A model generated the notes under the pieces. It worked only from the letters and a program-made list of their open reading frames with translations, did not search any database and was not told the origin of the DNA. This document shows, one piece after another, positions 52,425 through 61,643 of a stretch of DNA of 64,000 nucleotides. The DNA comes from CADCTB01 sp963768975 (lineage in GTDB: Bacteria; Actinomycetota; Acidimicrobiia; Acidimicrobiales; AC-14), in contig CAVYKB010000014.1 in the NCBI GenBank assembly GCA_963768975.1, forward strand, positions 62,001 through 126,000, in the 5' to 3' direction. Each line of letters opens with the position of its first letter. The stretch's first letter is position 1. Position numbers and translations under genes: made by a program.

Positions 52425-53105
52425 GTGGATCCGTTGCGCGTCATGCTCGTCGACGATGCGCGCCTCGTGCGTGCCGGCATTGCCCGGCTGCTGGCCGATG
52501 AGGGCGTCCACGTCGTCGCTGAGCTCTCGGACGCCACCGGTTTGCTGCCAGCGGTGCGAGCCGACCAGCCCGACGCCGTCATCATCGACGTCCGCATGCC
52601 GCCGACGAACACCACCGAAGGGCTGGAGGCCGCCATCGAGCTGAAAGGCGAGCACCCCCACCTTGGTGTCCTGGTCCTGTCCCAGCACGTCGAGACCCGC
52701 CATGCCGTCGAGCTGCTCACCGGTGGGCGGGCTGGGGTGGGCTACATGTTGAAGGAGCGCATCGCCCGCCCGGCGGAGCTCGTTGATGCCGTCCGCCGAG
52801 TCGTCGCCGGGGGGACGGCCATCGATCCCGAGGTAGTTCGCACCGTCTTCCAGACATCTCGCCGCGCCGACCCCATGGCAGGCCTGACCGCCAGGGAGCG
52901 CGACGTGCTCGCGCTCGTGGCCGCGGGGTACTCCAACGACCGGATCGCCGAGCAGCTCGTGGTGACAGCCCGTACGGTGGAGACCCACACCAGCCGCATC
53001 TTCGCCAAGCTCGGCCTCGATGCCGACCCGGCGACCCACCGTCGGGTCCTCGCCGTACTCGCCCACCTTCGCGTGAGGACGTCGCCGTCGAGCGAACGAG
53101 AGTGA
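52425..53105 (+). CDS. NarL/LuxR-type response regulator
   Basis: 226-residue response regulator. The receiver has VMLVDDARLVRAG, phosphoacceptor in AVIIDVRMPP and the Lys in GYMLKERI. The C-terminal LuxR helix-turn-helix reads LTARERDVLALVAAGYSN and VVTARTVETHTSRIF. GTG 52425 is the start. TTGACA (52379-52384) lies upstream, but no well-spaced -10 was found. The probable partner kinase is encoded at 53708-55171, with a small receiver gene between them on the other strand. Confidence 0.92.
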   Translation: MDPLRVMLVDDARLVRAGIARLLADEGVHVVAELSDATGLLPAVRADQPDAVIIDVRMPPTNTTEGLEAAIELKGEHPHLGVLVLSQHVETRHAVELLTGGRAGVGYMLKERIARPAELVDAVRRVVAGGTAIDPEVVRTVFQTSRRADPMAGLTARERDVLALVAAGYSNDRIAEQLVVTARTVETHTSRIFAKLGLDADPATHRRVLAVLAHLRVRTSPSSERE

Positions 53106-53121
53106 GAATCGGGACGGTGCG

Positions 53122-53478
53122 TTATGACGGGCCGGCGAGCTCGGAGATCGCGGTCAGCGAGAGCTCCTCTTTGCGCAGGTAGCCAGCGGCCAGCCCTTCG
53201 GCCACTCGGCGGCCGTAGGCCCCGTCACGAGACGACATGAGAATCACGACCGGACCACCGCCTTTCGCCCGCAGCTGCCGCGCCACTTCGAGGCCGTCGA
53301 TGCCGGGCAGCCCGATGTCGAGCAGTAGGACGTCCGGCCGCCATCTGGCCACTGCGTCCTGAACCTCCTCGCCGCACTCCACCTCGGCCACGATGTCGAT
53401 GCCCTCGGCGACCAGCGCCCGCCGGGCCACAGCGCGAAACCGTCCGTCGTCATCCACTAGGACGACACGCAGTGGCAT
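53122..53478 (-). CDS. Stand-alone receiver-domain protein
   Basis: 118-residue CheY-like receiver with no output domain: LRVVLVDDDGRFRAVA, acceptor Asp in VLLLDIGLPGIDGL, and a late KEELS region where Lys fits the family. ATG 53478 is taken because MPLRVVLVDDD is the natural start; the open frame reaches 53565. It is divergent from the histidine kinase and convergent with the LuxR regulator. It may compete for phosphate or relay it. Confidence 0.82.
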   Translation of the reverse strand: MPLRVVLVDDDGRFRAVARRALVAEGIDIVAEVECGEEVQDAVARWRPDVLLLDIGLPGIDGLEVARQLRAKGGGPVVILMSSRDGAYGRRVAEGLAAGYLRKEELSLTAISELAGPS

Positions 53479-53707
53479 GGGCCCATCGTCGTCCTTTCCG
53501 ACCGGTATTGCATCCGTGCTCGCACTGAAGCGTTCTGTTGACGAGCCAGCCTTGGCGCAGCTCACGACGGCTCACACGGTGGTCCCCGTATCGTTGACCT
53601 CGCTCCATGCGGTCTCTACCGCCGAGCGGCCAGAATGGGGGCATGCCGCTCGGAGCGCTCGGATACGGGACCACGGCGAGCGGCTGCCCCGACCCGATCC
53701 GTTCGTT

Positions 53708-55171
53708 GTGAGCCTCGGGACGCGTGGCGCCGGCGAACCGGTGCGCGACACGCTCAGGCGGGCGCTTGGCGACCCGGAACTCGATATCGTCTATTCCCGG
53801 GTCGGAACCGGTGGCTGGATCGACCAGCTGGGCGAGGTTGCGACGACCACTGCAATCGACGGCCGAGCGTTCACCCCCATTGCCCGCGGCGGGAAGCCAA
53901 TCGCCGGCCTGATCCACGATCGCGCCCTGCTGGACGACCCCGAGCGGCTCAAGGCTGTCACCGAGGCGGCGTCGCTGGCGATCGACAACGAGCGACTCAA
54001 GGCCCAGCTCCACGCGCAGCTCGCCGAGGTCCACGCATCGCGGGCCCGAATCGTCGACGCAGGTGACCGTGAGCTTCGGCGGGTGGAGCGCAATCTCCAC
54101 GACGGCGCCCAACAGCGCCTGGTCGGGCTGGCCCTGATGCTCCGCCTCGCCAGCCGCCAGGTCGCAGGCGACGCGGTCATGACCGAGCTCATCGCCGACG
54201 CTACGAGAGAGCTCGACGATGCGCTTACCGAGCTCCGTGAACTGGCCCGAGGCATCCACCCTGCGATCGTCGACGAGGCCGGCCTCGCTGGTGCGCTGGA
54301 AACCCTTGCCGAGCGGCCGGGCGTCCCGGTCGAGCTTCACCTCGAGGTTCAGCAGCGACTGCCGCAAACGGTGGAGGTCGCCGCCTACTACCTCGTCGCC
54401 GAGGCCCTCACCAACGTCAACAAGCACGCCGGCGCCCGGCAAGCGACGGTACGGGCAACGGTCGCCGACGGAGCCTTGCACTTGGCCGTGTCCGACGACG
54501 GGTCCGGCGGCGCCGGTGCAGCAACAGGGTCGGGACTCGAAGGTCTCGCCGACCGCGTCAGCGCCCTCGGGGGCGAGCTGGTGGTCGACAGTGAGCCGGG
54601 CCGGGGGACGACCGTGTCCGCCGACATCCCTCTCGCCGTGCCTGCGGACGTCGACGTCGAACGACGACGGCTGACCGCCCTGAAGTGGATCGGTTGGGAG
54701 AACTGGGAAGCGCCCGGTGAGCTGTACGAGCAGATCACCGAGGAGGACAACGCTTTGGATGCAAAAGCGGTCCTCCTCTGCGGCGGCGGGAACGGCTACC
54801 TCACGCCGCAGGAGCGGGAGTGGCTCATCGGCTATCACACCGCGGCCGGCAGTTCGGACCGCGTCATCGAGATGATCAAGACCTACGACGACGCCGACAC
54901 GCTCGAAGGCCTCATGCAGCTCCCCGGCATGTCGATGATCTGCCGAGGGACGGTGTACGAGACGCTCCGGGCCTGCTCGTCCGACGGTCCTCTCACGCCC
55001 GAGGAGCTCGATCGGGTGCAGCGGGGAGCCGACGCGATGGGCGTTCCGTCCGGGACGTTCGCCGAGCTGCGCGACATCGTCATTGCCGAGCATGCCCTTC
55101 GGAGTCGCAGGTATCAGCTGATCGTCGCCCCCGTGCTGGCCGGCAACCTCGACGCCACGTCGGAGCCGTAA
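53708..55171 (+). CDS. NarL-type histidine kinase fused to a C-terminal TerB-like domain
   Basis: About 487 residues from GTG 53708; the start is uncertain because the frame is open upstream. The HisKA_3 box is ERNLHDGAQQRLV (phosphoacceptor His131). The ATPase has NVNKHAG, DDGSGGAG and GSGLEGLADRV. No membrane segment is seen, and the N-terminus looks like the mid-part of larger kinases, so it is truncated or soluble. After the kinase an unusual tail of about 160 residues (325-487) contains LLCGGGNGYLTPQEREWL and DGPLTPEELDRVQRGADAMG, which resemble TerB-like helical domains. Confidence 0.8.
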   Translation: MSLGTRGAGEPVRDTLRRALGDPELDIVYSRVGTGGWIDQLGEVATTTAIDGRAFTPIARGGKPIAGLIHDRALLDDPERLKAVTEAASLAIDNERLKAQLHAQLAEVHASRARIVDAGDRELRRVERNLHDGAQQRLVGLALMLRLASRQVAGDAVMTELIADATRELDDALTELRELARGIHPAIVDEAGLAGALETLAERPGVPVELHLEVQQRLPQTVEVAAYYLVAEALTNVNKHAGARQATVRATVADGALHLAVSDDGSGGAGAATGSGLEGLADRVSALGGELVVDSEPGRGTTVSADIPLAVPADVDVERRRLTALKWIGWENWEAPGELYEQITEEDNALDAKAVLLCGGGNGYLTPQEREWLIGYHTAAGSSDRVIEMIKTYDDADTLEGLMQLPGMSMICRGTVYETLRACSSDGPLTPEELDRVQRGADAMGVPSGTFAELRDIVIAEHALRSRRYQLIVAPVLAGNLDATSEP

Positions 55172-55199
55172 GTTACGAGGTTGGTCGCAGTTTGACTGG

Positions 55200-56078
55200 C
55201 TAACGCGCGTGGCGGGCGACGCGGGGGCTGAAGCGGCGCTCGGCGGCGGTGCCCAGCAGGGTGATGGCGACGATGAGCAGGACGAGGGCGACGATGGGCG
55301 GCGCCAGCCACCACTTCCAGGCGTCGGTGATGAACACGCCCCGAAAGGCGATGGCGTCGCGGATCATGGCGCCCCACGACGGCTGGGTGGGGTCGCCGAC
55401 GCCGAAGAAGGCGAGCCCGGCCTGGAGGGCGACGGCTCGGCCGGCGGCGGGGATGAACTCGGCCACCATCAGCAGGCCGAGGTCGGGGAGGATGTGACGC
55501 CGCAGCTGGTGCAAGGTGCCGGCGCCGAAGCCGGTGGCGGCCCTGACATGGGTCCGGGAGCGCAGGGTGAGGACCTGGGAGCGCAGGATCCGGGCCGCGG
55601 TGGGCCAGAACAGCAGGGAGATGACCAGCGAGAGCCCGAGGACCGACCCGCCGGTGAGGGCGCCGATCAGGAGCAGCAGGGGCAGCTTGGGAAGGATGAG
55701 GGTGAGGTCGGTCGCCCGCATCAGGACGCTGTCGAACCAGCCCGGCGACCAGCCGGCCAGGACGCCGATGACGCCCCCGAGCAGCACCGTGCCGGCGCCG
55801 GCGAGCAGGGCGACCAGCAGCGAGGCGCGGGCGCCGAGGATCAGCTGGCTGGCGAGGTCCTGGCCCAAGACGTTGGTGCCGAGCAGGTGGTCGCCTCCGG
55901 GGGATTCGAGGGACCGTCCAGCGAGCTCGGTGGCCCGGAACGCCGCCAGCTGGCTCCCGAAGAGCAGGAGGGCGAAGTAGACGGCGAGGATCAGGCCGCC
56001 GATCCCACCGGCGACCTTGCTCCGCCGGGCCGACAGCGGTCCGGCGGCCGGCGGGCGGACGATGGTGCTGGCCGTCAC
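55200..56078 (-). CDS. Oligopeptide ABC transporter permease, DppC type (orphan pair)
   Basis: 292-residue permease. An N-terminal helix is followed by GGDHLLGTNVLGQD, membrane segments and FFGVGDPTQPSWGAMIRDA, typical of DppC. GTG 56078 overlaps the stop of the DppB-like gene (GTGA). No binding protein or ATPase gene is adjacent. The best partners in the window are the lipoprotein and fused ATPase at 43994-48409, on the opposite strand. Confidence 0.9.
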   Translation of the reverse strand: MTASTIVRPPAAGPLSARRSKVAGGIGGLILAVYFALLLFGSQLAAFRATELAGRSLESPGGDHLLGTNVLGQDLASQLILGARASLLVALLAGAGTVLLGGVIGVLAGWSPGWFDSVLMRATDLTLILPKLPLLLLIGALTGGSVLGLSLVISLLFWPTAARILRSQVLTLRSRTHVRAATGFGAGTLHQLRRHILPDLGLLMVAEFIPAAGRAVALQAGLAFFGVGDPTQPSWGAMIRDAIAFRGVFITDAWKWWLAPPIVALVLLIVAITLLGTAAERRFSPRVARHAR

Positions 56079-57121
56079 CGTCGCCCCACTCTCGGGTCGA
56101 GGCGGGTGTACGTCAGCTCGGTGAGCAGGTTCGCGAGCAGCACGACGACGGCGATGACTACGAAGTAGCCCTGGAGCAGCGGGTAGTCCCGGGCGAACAC
56201 GGCCCGCTCCAGGAGCGTGCCCATCCCGGGGTAGGCGAAGATCGTCTCCACGAAAACCGACCCGCCGAGGGCGAAGGCGGTCTGGATGCCCAGGGCGGTG
56301 ACGAAGGGCAGCAGGGCGTTGCGGCCGGAGTGGCGGTACTTGAGGAGCCGGCGGGAGAGGCCCTTGGCCCGGGCCAGGACCATGTAGTCCTCGCCGAGGG
56401 TGGCGATGGCCGTGTTGCGGACGATGAGGAACTTGTTGGCCAGCAAGCCGAGCGTCAGTGCGGCCAGGGGAAGGACCAGGTGGAAGCCGATGTCGGCGAA
56501 CCGGTCCCAGATGGAGGAGTAGGTGGCGAACGCCTCGTGGGCGCCGGCCTGGGGGAACACTGGATAGGTCACGGCGAAGAGGATCAGCAGCGCGCTGGCC
56601 ATGGCGTACTCGGGGATGGCCCGCGTCACCGAGAGCACGGAGATAAGGGCCCGGTCGGCGAAGCGGCCGCGGTGCCAGGCCGCAGTGAGGCCGGCGAAGT
56701 AGCTGAGCGCGGAGGACAGGAGCAGTGCGGACCCAGTGAGGAGGAGCGTCCACGGCAGTCGGTTGCGCAGCAGGGTCGACACCGGGCTGTTCTGGGAGAT
56801 CGACCAGCCGAAGTCGCCCTTGGTGAGGTCGGACAGGTACGAGCCGTACTGGGAGATCAGGGGCTTGTCGAGCCCGTAGTAGGCGGCCAGGCGGTCGCGC
56901 ACCTGGTCGTCGTAGACGAACGTGCCGCTGTCGGGGTCGTCAAGCTGGCGCAGGGGATCGCCGGGGAGGAGCCGGGGGAGCAGGAAGGTGAGGGTGACGG
57001 CTGCCCACAGCGTCAACAGGTACAGGCCGACGGTGCGCGCGTAGGCGGCGCGCCGGCGCCCGCGTCCCGAGTCGGCCGGAGGCGTCGTCAGGGTCGCGGG
57101 CGGGCGCAGGACCTGCGTCAT
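56075..57121 (-). CDS. Oligopeptide ABC transporter permease, DppB type (orphan pair)
   Basis: 348-residue permease with an N-terminal helix, PRLLPGDPLRQL, the GLDKPLISQYGSYL region, several membrane segments and the loop VLARAKGLSRRLLKYRH. ATG 57121 is the start. It is translationally coupled to the DppC-like gene. It differs enough from the pair at 2241-4087 not to be a recent copy. Confidence 0.9.
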   Translation of the reverse strand: MTQVLRPPATLTTPPADSGRGRRRAAYARTVGLYLLTLWAAVTLTFLLPRLLPGDPLRQLDDPDSGTFVYDDQVRDRLAAYYGLDKPLISQYGSYLSDLTKGDFGWSISQNSPVSTLLRNRLPWTLLLTGSALLLSSALSYFAGLTAAWHRGRFADRALISVLSVTRAIPEYAMASALLILFAVTYPVFPQAGAHEAFATYSSIWDRFADIGFHLVLPLAALTLGLLANKFLIVRNTAIATLGEDYMVLARAKGLSRRLLKYRHSGRNALLPFVTALGIQTAFALGGSVFVETIFAYPGMGTLLERAVFARDYPLLQGYFVVIAVVVLLANLLTELTYTRLDPRVGRR

Positions 57122-57140
57122 CGGGCTCGACAGTAGACGG

Positions 57141-57377
57141 CTACCCGACGCTGGTGCGACGTGCCTGGGTGAGGCCGGCCGGCTTTGGCCACGACGCAGG
57201 CGTACTTGCGTTCCACTCGGTCAGGGTGTCGGCCGCCATGAAGGTGATCCGCTGGCGGGCCAGCTGCTCGGAGACGTAGTGGTCGCGGACCGCCAGCATC
57301 CGGACGGCCCTTTCGGTGGCTTTCCGGTGCGCTTGGGTGGTGTCGGGGCGGGCGCCTGAAACCCACCCGAACCGCAC
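57141..57377 (-). CDS. Possible small protein of 78 residues
   Basis: Open frame in the 304-base gap between the DppB-like gene and the protease unit. The central part (AVRDHYVSEQLARQRITFMA) is protein-like, but both ends look like shadow sequence and no clear ribosome site was found. It may be a remnant, and apart from it the gap 57122-57425 shows nothing convincing. Confidence 0.25.
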   Translation of the reverse strand: MRFGWVSGARPDTTQAHRKATERAVRMLAVRDHYVSEQLARQRITFMAADTLTEWNASTPASWPKPAGLTQARRTSVG

Positions 57378-57425
57378 CCGAAGGCGGGTGCGGATGATGG
57401 CCGCCTACCAATCAGGAGGTGGGAA

Positions 57426-57599
57426 ATGGAGACGTTCCTGGTGCAGGTGTGGGTACCTGCCGACGAGCGGTCGAACAGCCCCGAGCTGCGCGGCCTCGTC
57501 CGGCATGTGGCTACCGGTGCCGTCACCCCGTTCCTCGGCGACGAGGAGGTCCTCGGCCTCCTCCACGGTTCCCCGCAGACCAAGGAGAAGAGTCGATGA
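57426..57599 (+). CDS. Small unknown protein (57 residues), coupled to metalloprotease
   Basis: A compact protein, METFLVQVWVPADERSN at the start, with LRGLVRHVATG and FLGDEEVLGLL. CAGGAGGT lies seven bases before the ATG, an excellent ribosome site. Its stop overlaps the ATG of the metalloprotease gene (ATGA), so translation of the two is coupled. It has no signal peptide and would stay in the cytoplasm. Function unknown. Confidence 0.75.
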   Translation: METFLVQVWVPADERSNSPELRGLVRHVATGAVTPFLGDEEVLGLLHGSPQTKEKSR

Positions 57600-59983
57600 G
57601 ACGTACGTTGTGTTCCGTGGCGCTGGCCGTGGCCGCGCTGGCCCCGACCGTGCTGGCGGCGGCCCCGCCGGCGGCGGCGGCGCCGGCGACCCGGCCCCTG
57701 GCCGTGATCCTCTGCAAGCCGTCGGACCGGCTGACCGAGCCCCACCCGAAGTCGTACTACGAGGCCATGTTCAACGAGACTGGCAACGGCCAGGGCGGCA
57801 TGTTCGACTATTGGCGGGACGTCTCCTACGGCCAGCTCAGCGTGTCGGGCACGGTCGTGAAGGGCTGGTACACCGTGCCGAAGAAGACGGCCGAGTGGAA
57901 CGACTTGGCCCGGGGCGCCGACATCGACGCCTGCGCGTCGATGGCCAAGGATGACGTCGACTTCTCCAAGTTCGCCGGCGTGGTGGTGCTGACGAACGCC
58001 ACCGGCTTCAACGAGGACCTGTACGGCACCGCCGGCCCGATCACCATCGCCGGCACCAGCTACAACATCGGCGGCATGGTCGCCGAGGAGGACCAGCCGA
58101 TGCGGATCATCTTCCACGAGGCCGGGCACTCCCTGGGCCTTGTGCACTCCCGGGTCCACTCCCGGATGACGCCGACGTCGACCCAGTCCGACTACGGCGA
58201 TCCCTGGGACGTCATGAGCTGTGACGACCAGTGCCTGCACGGTGCCGTCTCCTATCAGGGCACCGGCGGGCCGGGGCTCAACGTCGTCCAGCTGACGACC
58301 GCCGGTTGGTTCCCGGCCGACCGGGGCTTCCGGTCCTTCGACAACAGCGCGTGCCGGCAGTCGACCGTGCCCATGGCCGCCCTCAACCACCCCGAGGTCC
58401 CGGGGTACATGGAGGTGCGGGTGCCGGCGGCGATCCCCATGAACTTCCGGGGGATGCAGCTCACGACCACCGACTACTACGCAGTCGAGATGCGCTCCAA
58501 GGACGGCTGGGACTCGGCGATCCCCGCCGACACCACCGTCATCCACCTCCACGGCCAGGACAACTACTCCTACCTGGTCGACACCAATGGGGTCATCGGC
58601 ACGTACTACCGGCCGCCGGGCATCGGCCAGGGCGCGGCGGGCACCGAGTACGTCGACACCGCCCGCAACGCCTACATCGCTATCAACACACTCGATGCGG
58701 CGGCCAACACGGCCACCGTCACCGTGGCCGGCTGCAAGATCAAGGTCGGCGTGACCTACGCCGGCGCCACCACCGGCGACTTCAGCGACCCCGTGACCCT
58801 CGCCGGCGACGTGCGGGTCAGCGGCACCACCGCCCCCGTCCCGTACCGGCCGGTCACCCTGACGCTCGGCACCCAGAGCTGCACGGCCCGCACCGACCTG
58901 GCTGGCCGGGCAACGTGCCAGGTGACGATCGACCAGCCCGCCGGCGCCTTGACGGCCGCCGCCGCTTTCGCCGGCGACCCCGCCTACGAGCCCGGCTCGG
59001 GCACGGCGGTGTTCACCGTGACCAAGGAGCAGACGGCCCTGAGCTACACGGGGGCGACCACGTCTGACTACCACGACGCCTTCGAGGCCTCGGCGGTGCT
59101 CACCGAGCCCGATGGGGCGGTGGCGGGCAAGGGCGTGGCCTTTGCCCTGGGCGCCGGCGACGGGTGCACGGCCACCACCGACGCCGGCGGGCGGGCCGCG
59201 TGCTCGATCACGCCCACCCAGCCGGCCGGCACCGTACCGGTGACCGCCACCTTCGCCGGCGACGCCGGCTACCTGGGGTCCACGGCCTCGAAGCCCTTCG
59301 AGATCACCCGGCAGGAGACGACGACGACCTACACCGGCCCGCTGGTGATCGCCGCCGGCCAGCCGGTCACCCTCAGCGGGCGGGTGGTCGAAGAGTCCGG
59401 ACCGGACCCGGTCGTCGGCCGGGCGGTGAAGCTGGACCTCGGTGCCCAGTCGTGCACCGGCACGACCGACGCCACCGGGTCCGCCAGCTGCACCATCGCC
59501 AGCGTGGCCAATGCTCTGGGCCCCCAGCCCCTGGGAGCAAGCTTCGCCGGCGACGGGTTCTACGAGCCGTCGTCGGACCGCACCCAGCAGGCGATCGTGT
59601 TCGCCTTCCCGTCCCGGGGCGTGTTCACCGTGGGCGACCGGACCTCGGCGCCGGCGGCGACCTGGTGGAGTAGTCAGTGGTCGGCCCTGAACCCCCTGAG
59701 CGGGGGGCCGGCGCCGGCTGCGTTCAAGGGCTTCGCCGCCGCCCCGGCCAGCACGCCGCCGAGCTGCGGCGCCGGCTGGACCACGTCGACCGGCAACAGC
59801 CCGGCGCCGCCCGCCGACGTCCCGTCCTACATGGGCGTGGCGGTGACCAGCGGCGTGTCGCAGTCGGGCAGCCGGCTGGCCGGCACGGTGACCCGGATCG
59901 TCGTGGTCAAGACCGACAGCGGCTACGCGCCGAACCCCGGCCACCCCGGGACGGGGACGGTCGTGGCGACGTACTGCGGGTAG
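57596..59983 (+). CDS. Secreted zinc metalloprotease with Ig-like repeats
   Basis: 795-residue exported protein. A signal peptide (MRRTLCSVALAVAALAPTVLA) precedes a protease domain with the zinc site HEAGHSLGLVHS (HExxHxxGxxH) and later DVMSCDDQC as a Met-turn candidate; this resembles the M6 or gametolysin-like (M11) peptidases. About three tandem Ig-like repeats follow (about 380-665), each with FAGDPAYEPGSG, FAGDAGYLGST or FAGDGFYEPSS. A last domain contains paired cysteines. It probably acts on proteins outside the cell. Confidence 0.88.
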   Translation: MRRTLCSVALAVAALAPTVLAAAPPAAAAPATRPLAVILCKPSDRLTEPHPKSYYEAMFNETGNGQGGMFDYWRDVSYGQLSVSGTVVKGWYTVPKKTAEWNDLARGADIDACASMAKDDVDFSKFAGVVVLTNATGFNEDLYGTAGPITIAGTSYNIGGMVAEEDQPMRIIFHEAGHSLGLVHSRVHSRMTPTSTQSDYGDPWDVMSCDDQCLHGAVSYQGTGGPGLNVVQLTTAGWFPADRGFRSFDNSACRQSTVPMAALNHPEVPGYMEVRVPAAIPMNFRGMQLTTTDYYAVEMRSKDGWDSAIPADTTVIHLHGQDNYSYLVDTNGVIGTYYRPPGIGQGAAGTEYVDTARNAYIAINTLDAAANTATVTVAGCKIKVGVTYAGATTGDFSDPVTLAGDVRVSGTTAPVPYRPVTLTLGTQSCTARTDLAGRATCQVTIDQPAGALTAAAAFAGDPAYEPGSGTAVFTVTKEQTALSYTGATTSDYHDAFEASAVLTEPDGAVAGKGVAFALGAGDGCTATTDAGGRAACSITPTQPAGTVPVTATFAGDAGYLGSTASKPFEITRQETTTTYTGPLVIAAGQPVTLSGRVVEESGPDPVVGRAVKLDLGAQSCTGTTDATGSASCTIASVANALGPQPLGASFAGDGFYEPSSDRTQQAIVFAFPSRGVFTVGDRTSAPAATWWSSQWSALNPLSGGPAPAAFKGFAAAPASTPPSCGAGWTTSTGNSPAPPADVPSYMGVAVTSGVSQSGSRLAGTVTRIVVVKTDSGYAPNPGHPGTGTVVATYCG

Positions 59984-60039
59984 CCCGCAGGGCCATCCCG
60001 TCCGCGTGGAGCTGGCGCACTGTCGCCAGCTCCCGCGCG

Positions 60040-60180
60040 TCGGGCCCCTGATTGGGTGGAGATGCGCGTCAACAGAACGTGTCGGAGGACCCGTAAACAT
60101 GGGTTACCCTTTTCGCGAGCTTCGTAAACACCTTTCTTCTGGACATGAAGGCACTTTCACTCTAGATTCAACGCACTTAC
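60040..60180 (+). promoter_or_regulatory. AT-rich leader upstream of the M15-like gene
   Basis: Short AT-richer island with CGTAAACA-type words twice (CCGTAAACATGG, TCGTAAACACC), the palindrome GGGTTACCC and the T-rich tract CCTTTTCGCGAG. Probably promoter and operator DNA. No riboswitch could be recognised. Confidence 0.35.
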
Positions 60181-60230
60181 TGGGCGCCGCCGGGGGCGAG
60201 CGCGAAGGGGTCCGAGGCGGGGGCCGGGGG

Positions 60231-60851
60231 ATGCACACCATGGACATCACGCGCGCGCTCAAGCACCGGGTGGCGACGAGCATCCTGGCCGGTACGGGCC
60301 TGTTCCTGGCGGCCAGCGCCATGTCGCCGGGGGAGACCGGCATCGGACCGGTCCCGAACCAGGAGGTGGCCAGCGCCGGCGCCATCGTCGGGCCGCCGGC
60401 CGAGCTGCCCACGACCACCGTAGCCGTGACCGTGCCCGTGACGACGCCGGCGCCGCCGCCGGTGGTCATGCCGACGAGCCCGGACCAGTGGTTCCAGCCC
60501 GGCGGCCGCAACGGCGGCACCGAAGCGCTGGCCCGGTTCCTCGCCGCCATCGCCCTGCACGAGAACGCCCCGCTCTACGTGAGCGAACAGTGGGGACGGA
60601 CGACCGGCGGTGCCAACTCCGACCACCACATCTCCCGCAGTGACAGCTGGGCTGCCGACCTGGCCGTGCGAGGCATTCAAGCCCCGACGCCGGCCACCGA
60701 GCTGGCCGCCCGCCGGGTGGCGGCCGCCCTCGGCGTGCCCGACTGGGGCGGCGGCGACCTGAACATGACCATCGACGGGTACCGGTTTCAGGTCCTGTGG
60801 AAGGTCGCCGGCCACTTCAACCACGTGCACGTGGGAGTACGGCAGCTCTAG
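60231..60851 (+). CDS. Exported M15-like peptidase-fold protein
   Basis: 206-residue exported protein. ATG 60231 (MHTMDITRALKHRV) precedes a hydrophobic segment ILAGTGLFLAASAMS and a Thr/Pro-rich linker (TTVAVTVPVTTPAPPP). The C-terminal domain has NSDHHISRSDSWAADLAV and HFNHVHVG, matching the zinc ligands of M15/D-Ala-D-Ala carboxypeptidase-like domains. Cell-wall action is likely but not shown. The 170 bases upstream are AT-richer than the surroundings. Confidence 0.78.
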   Translation: MHTMDITRALKHRVATSILAGTGLFLAASAMSPGETGIGPVPNQEVASAGAIVGPPAELPTTTVAVTVPVTTPAPPPVVMPTSPDQWFQPGGRNGGTEALARFLAAIALHENAPLYVSEQWGRTTGGANSDHHISRSDSWAADLAVRGIQAPTPATELAARRVAAALGVPDWGGGDLNMTIDGYRFQVLWKVAGHFNHVHVGVRQL

Positions 60852-60889
60852 CTGACGCTGGGCCGGCGCACCGCCGTCGTGTGGTCACT

Positions 60890-61571
<682 letters not shown>

Positions 61572-61643
61572 GCCAGGCGATCGTCGCCACCACGCCGCCG
61601 GCCCGCAGGAGGTCGGCGGGGTCCTGGCCCTCCGTGCGCTGGT

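Noticed and set aside
57221..60100. 959-codon minus-strand frame opposite the metalloprotease
   Set aside because: Low-complexity Gly/Arg/Val shadow; the plus strand has a signal peptide, zinc motif and Ig-like repeats.
60040..60230. c-di-AMP (ydaO) type riboswitch upstream of the cell-wall peptidase-like gene
   Set aside because: The expected conserved core was not found; only AT-richness and short words are present.
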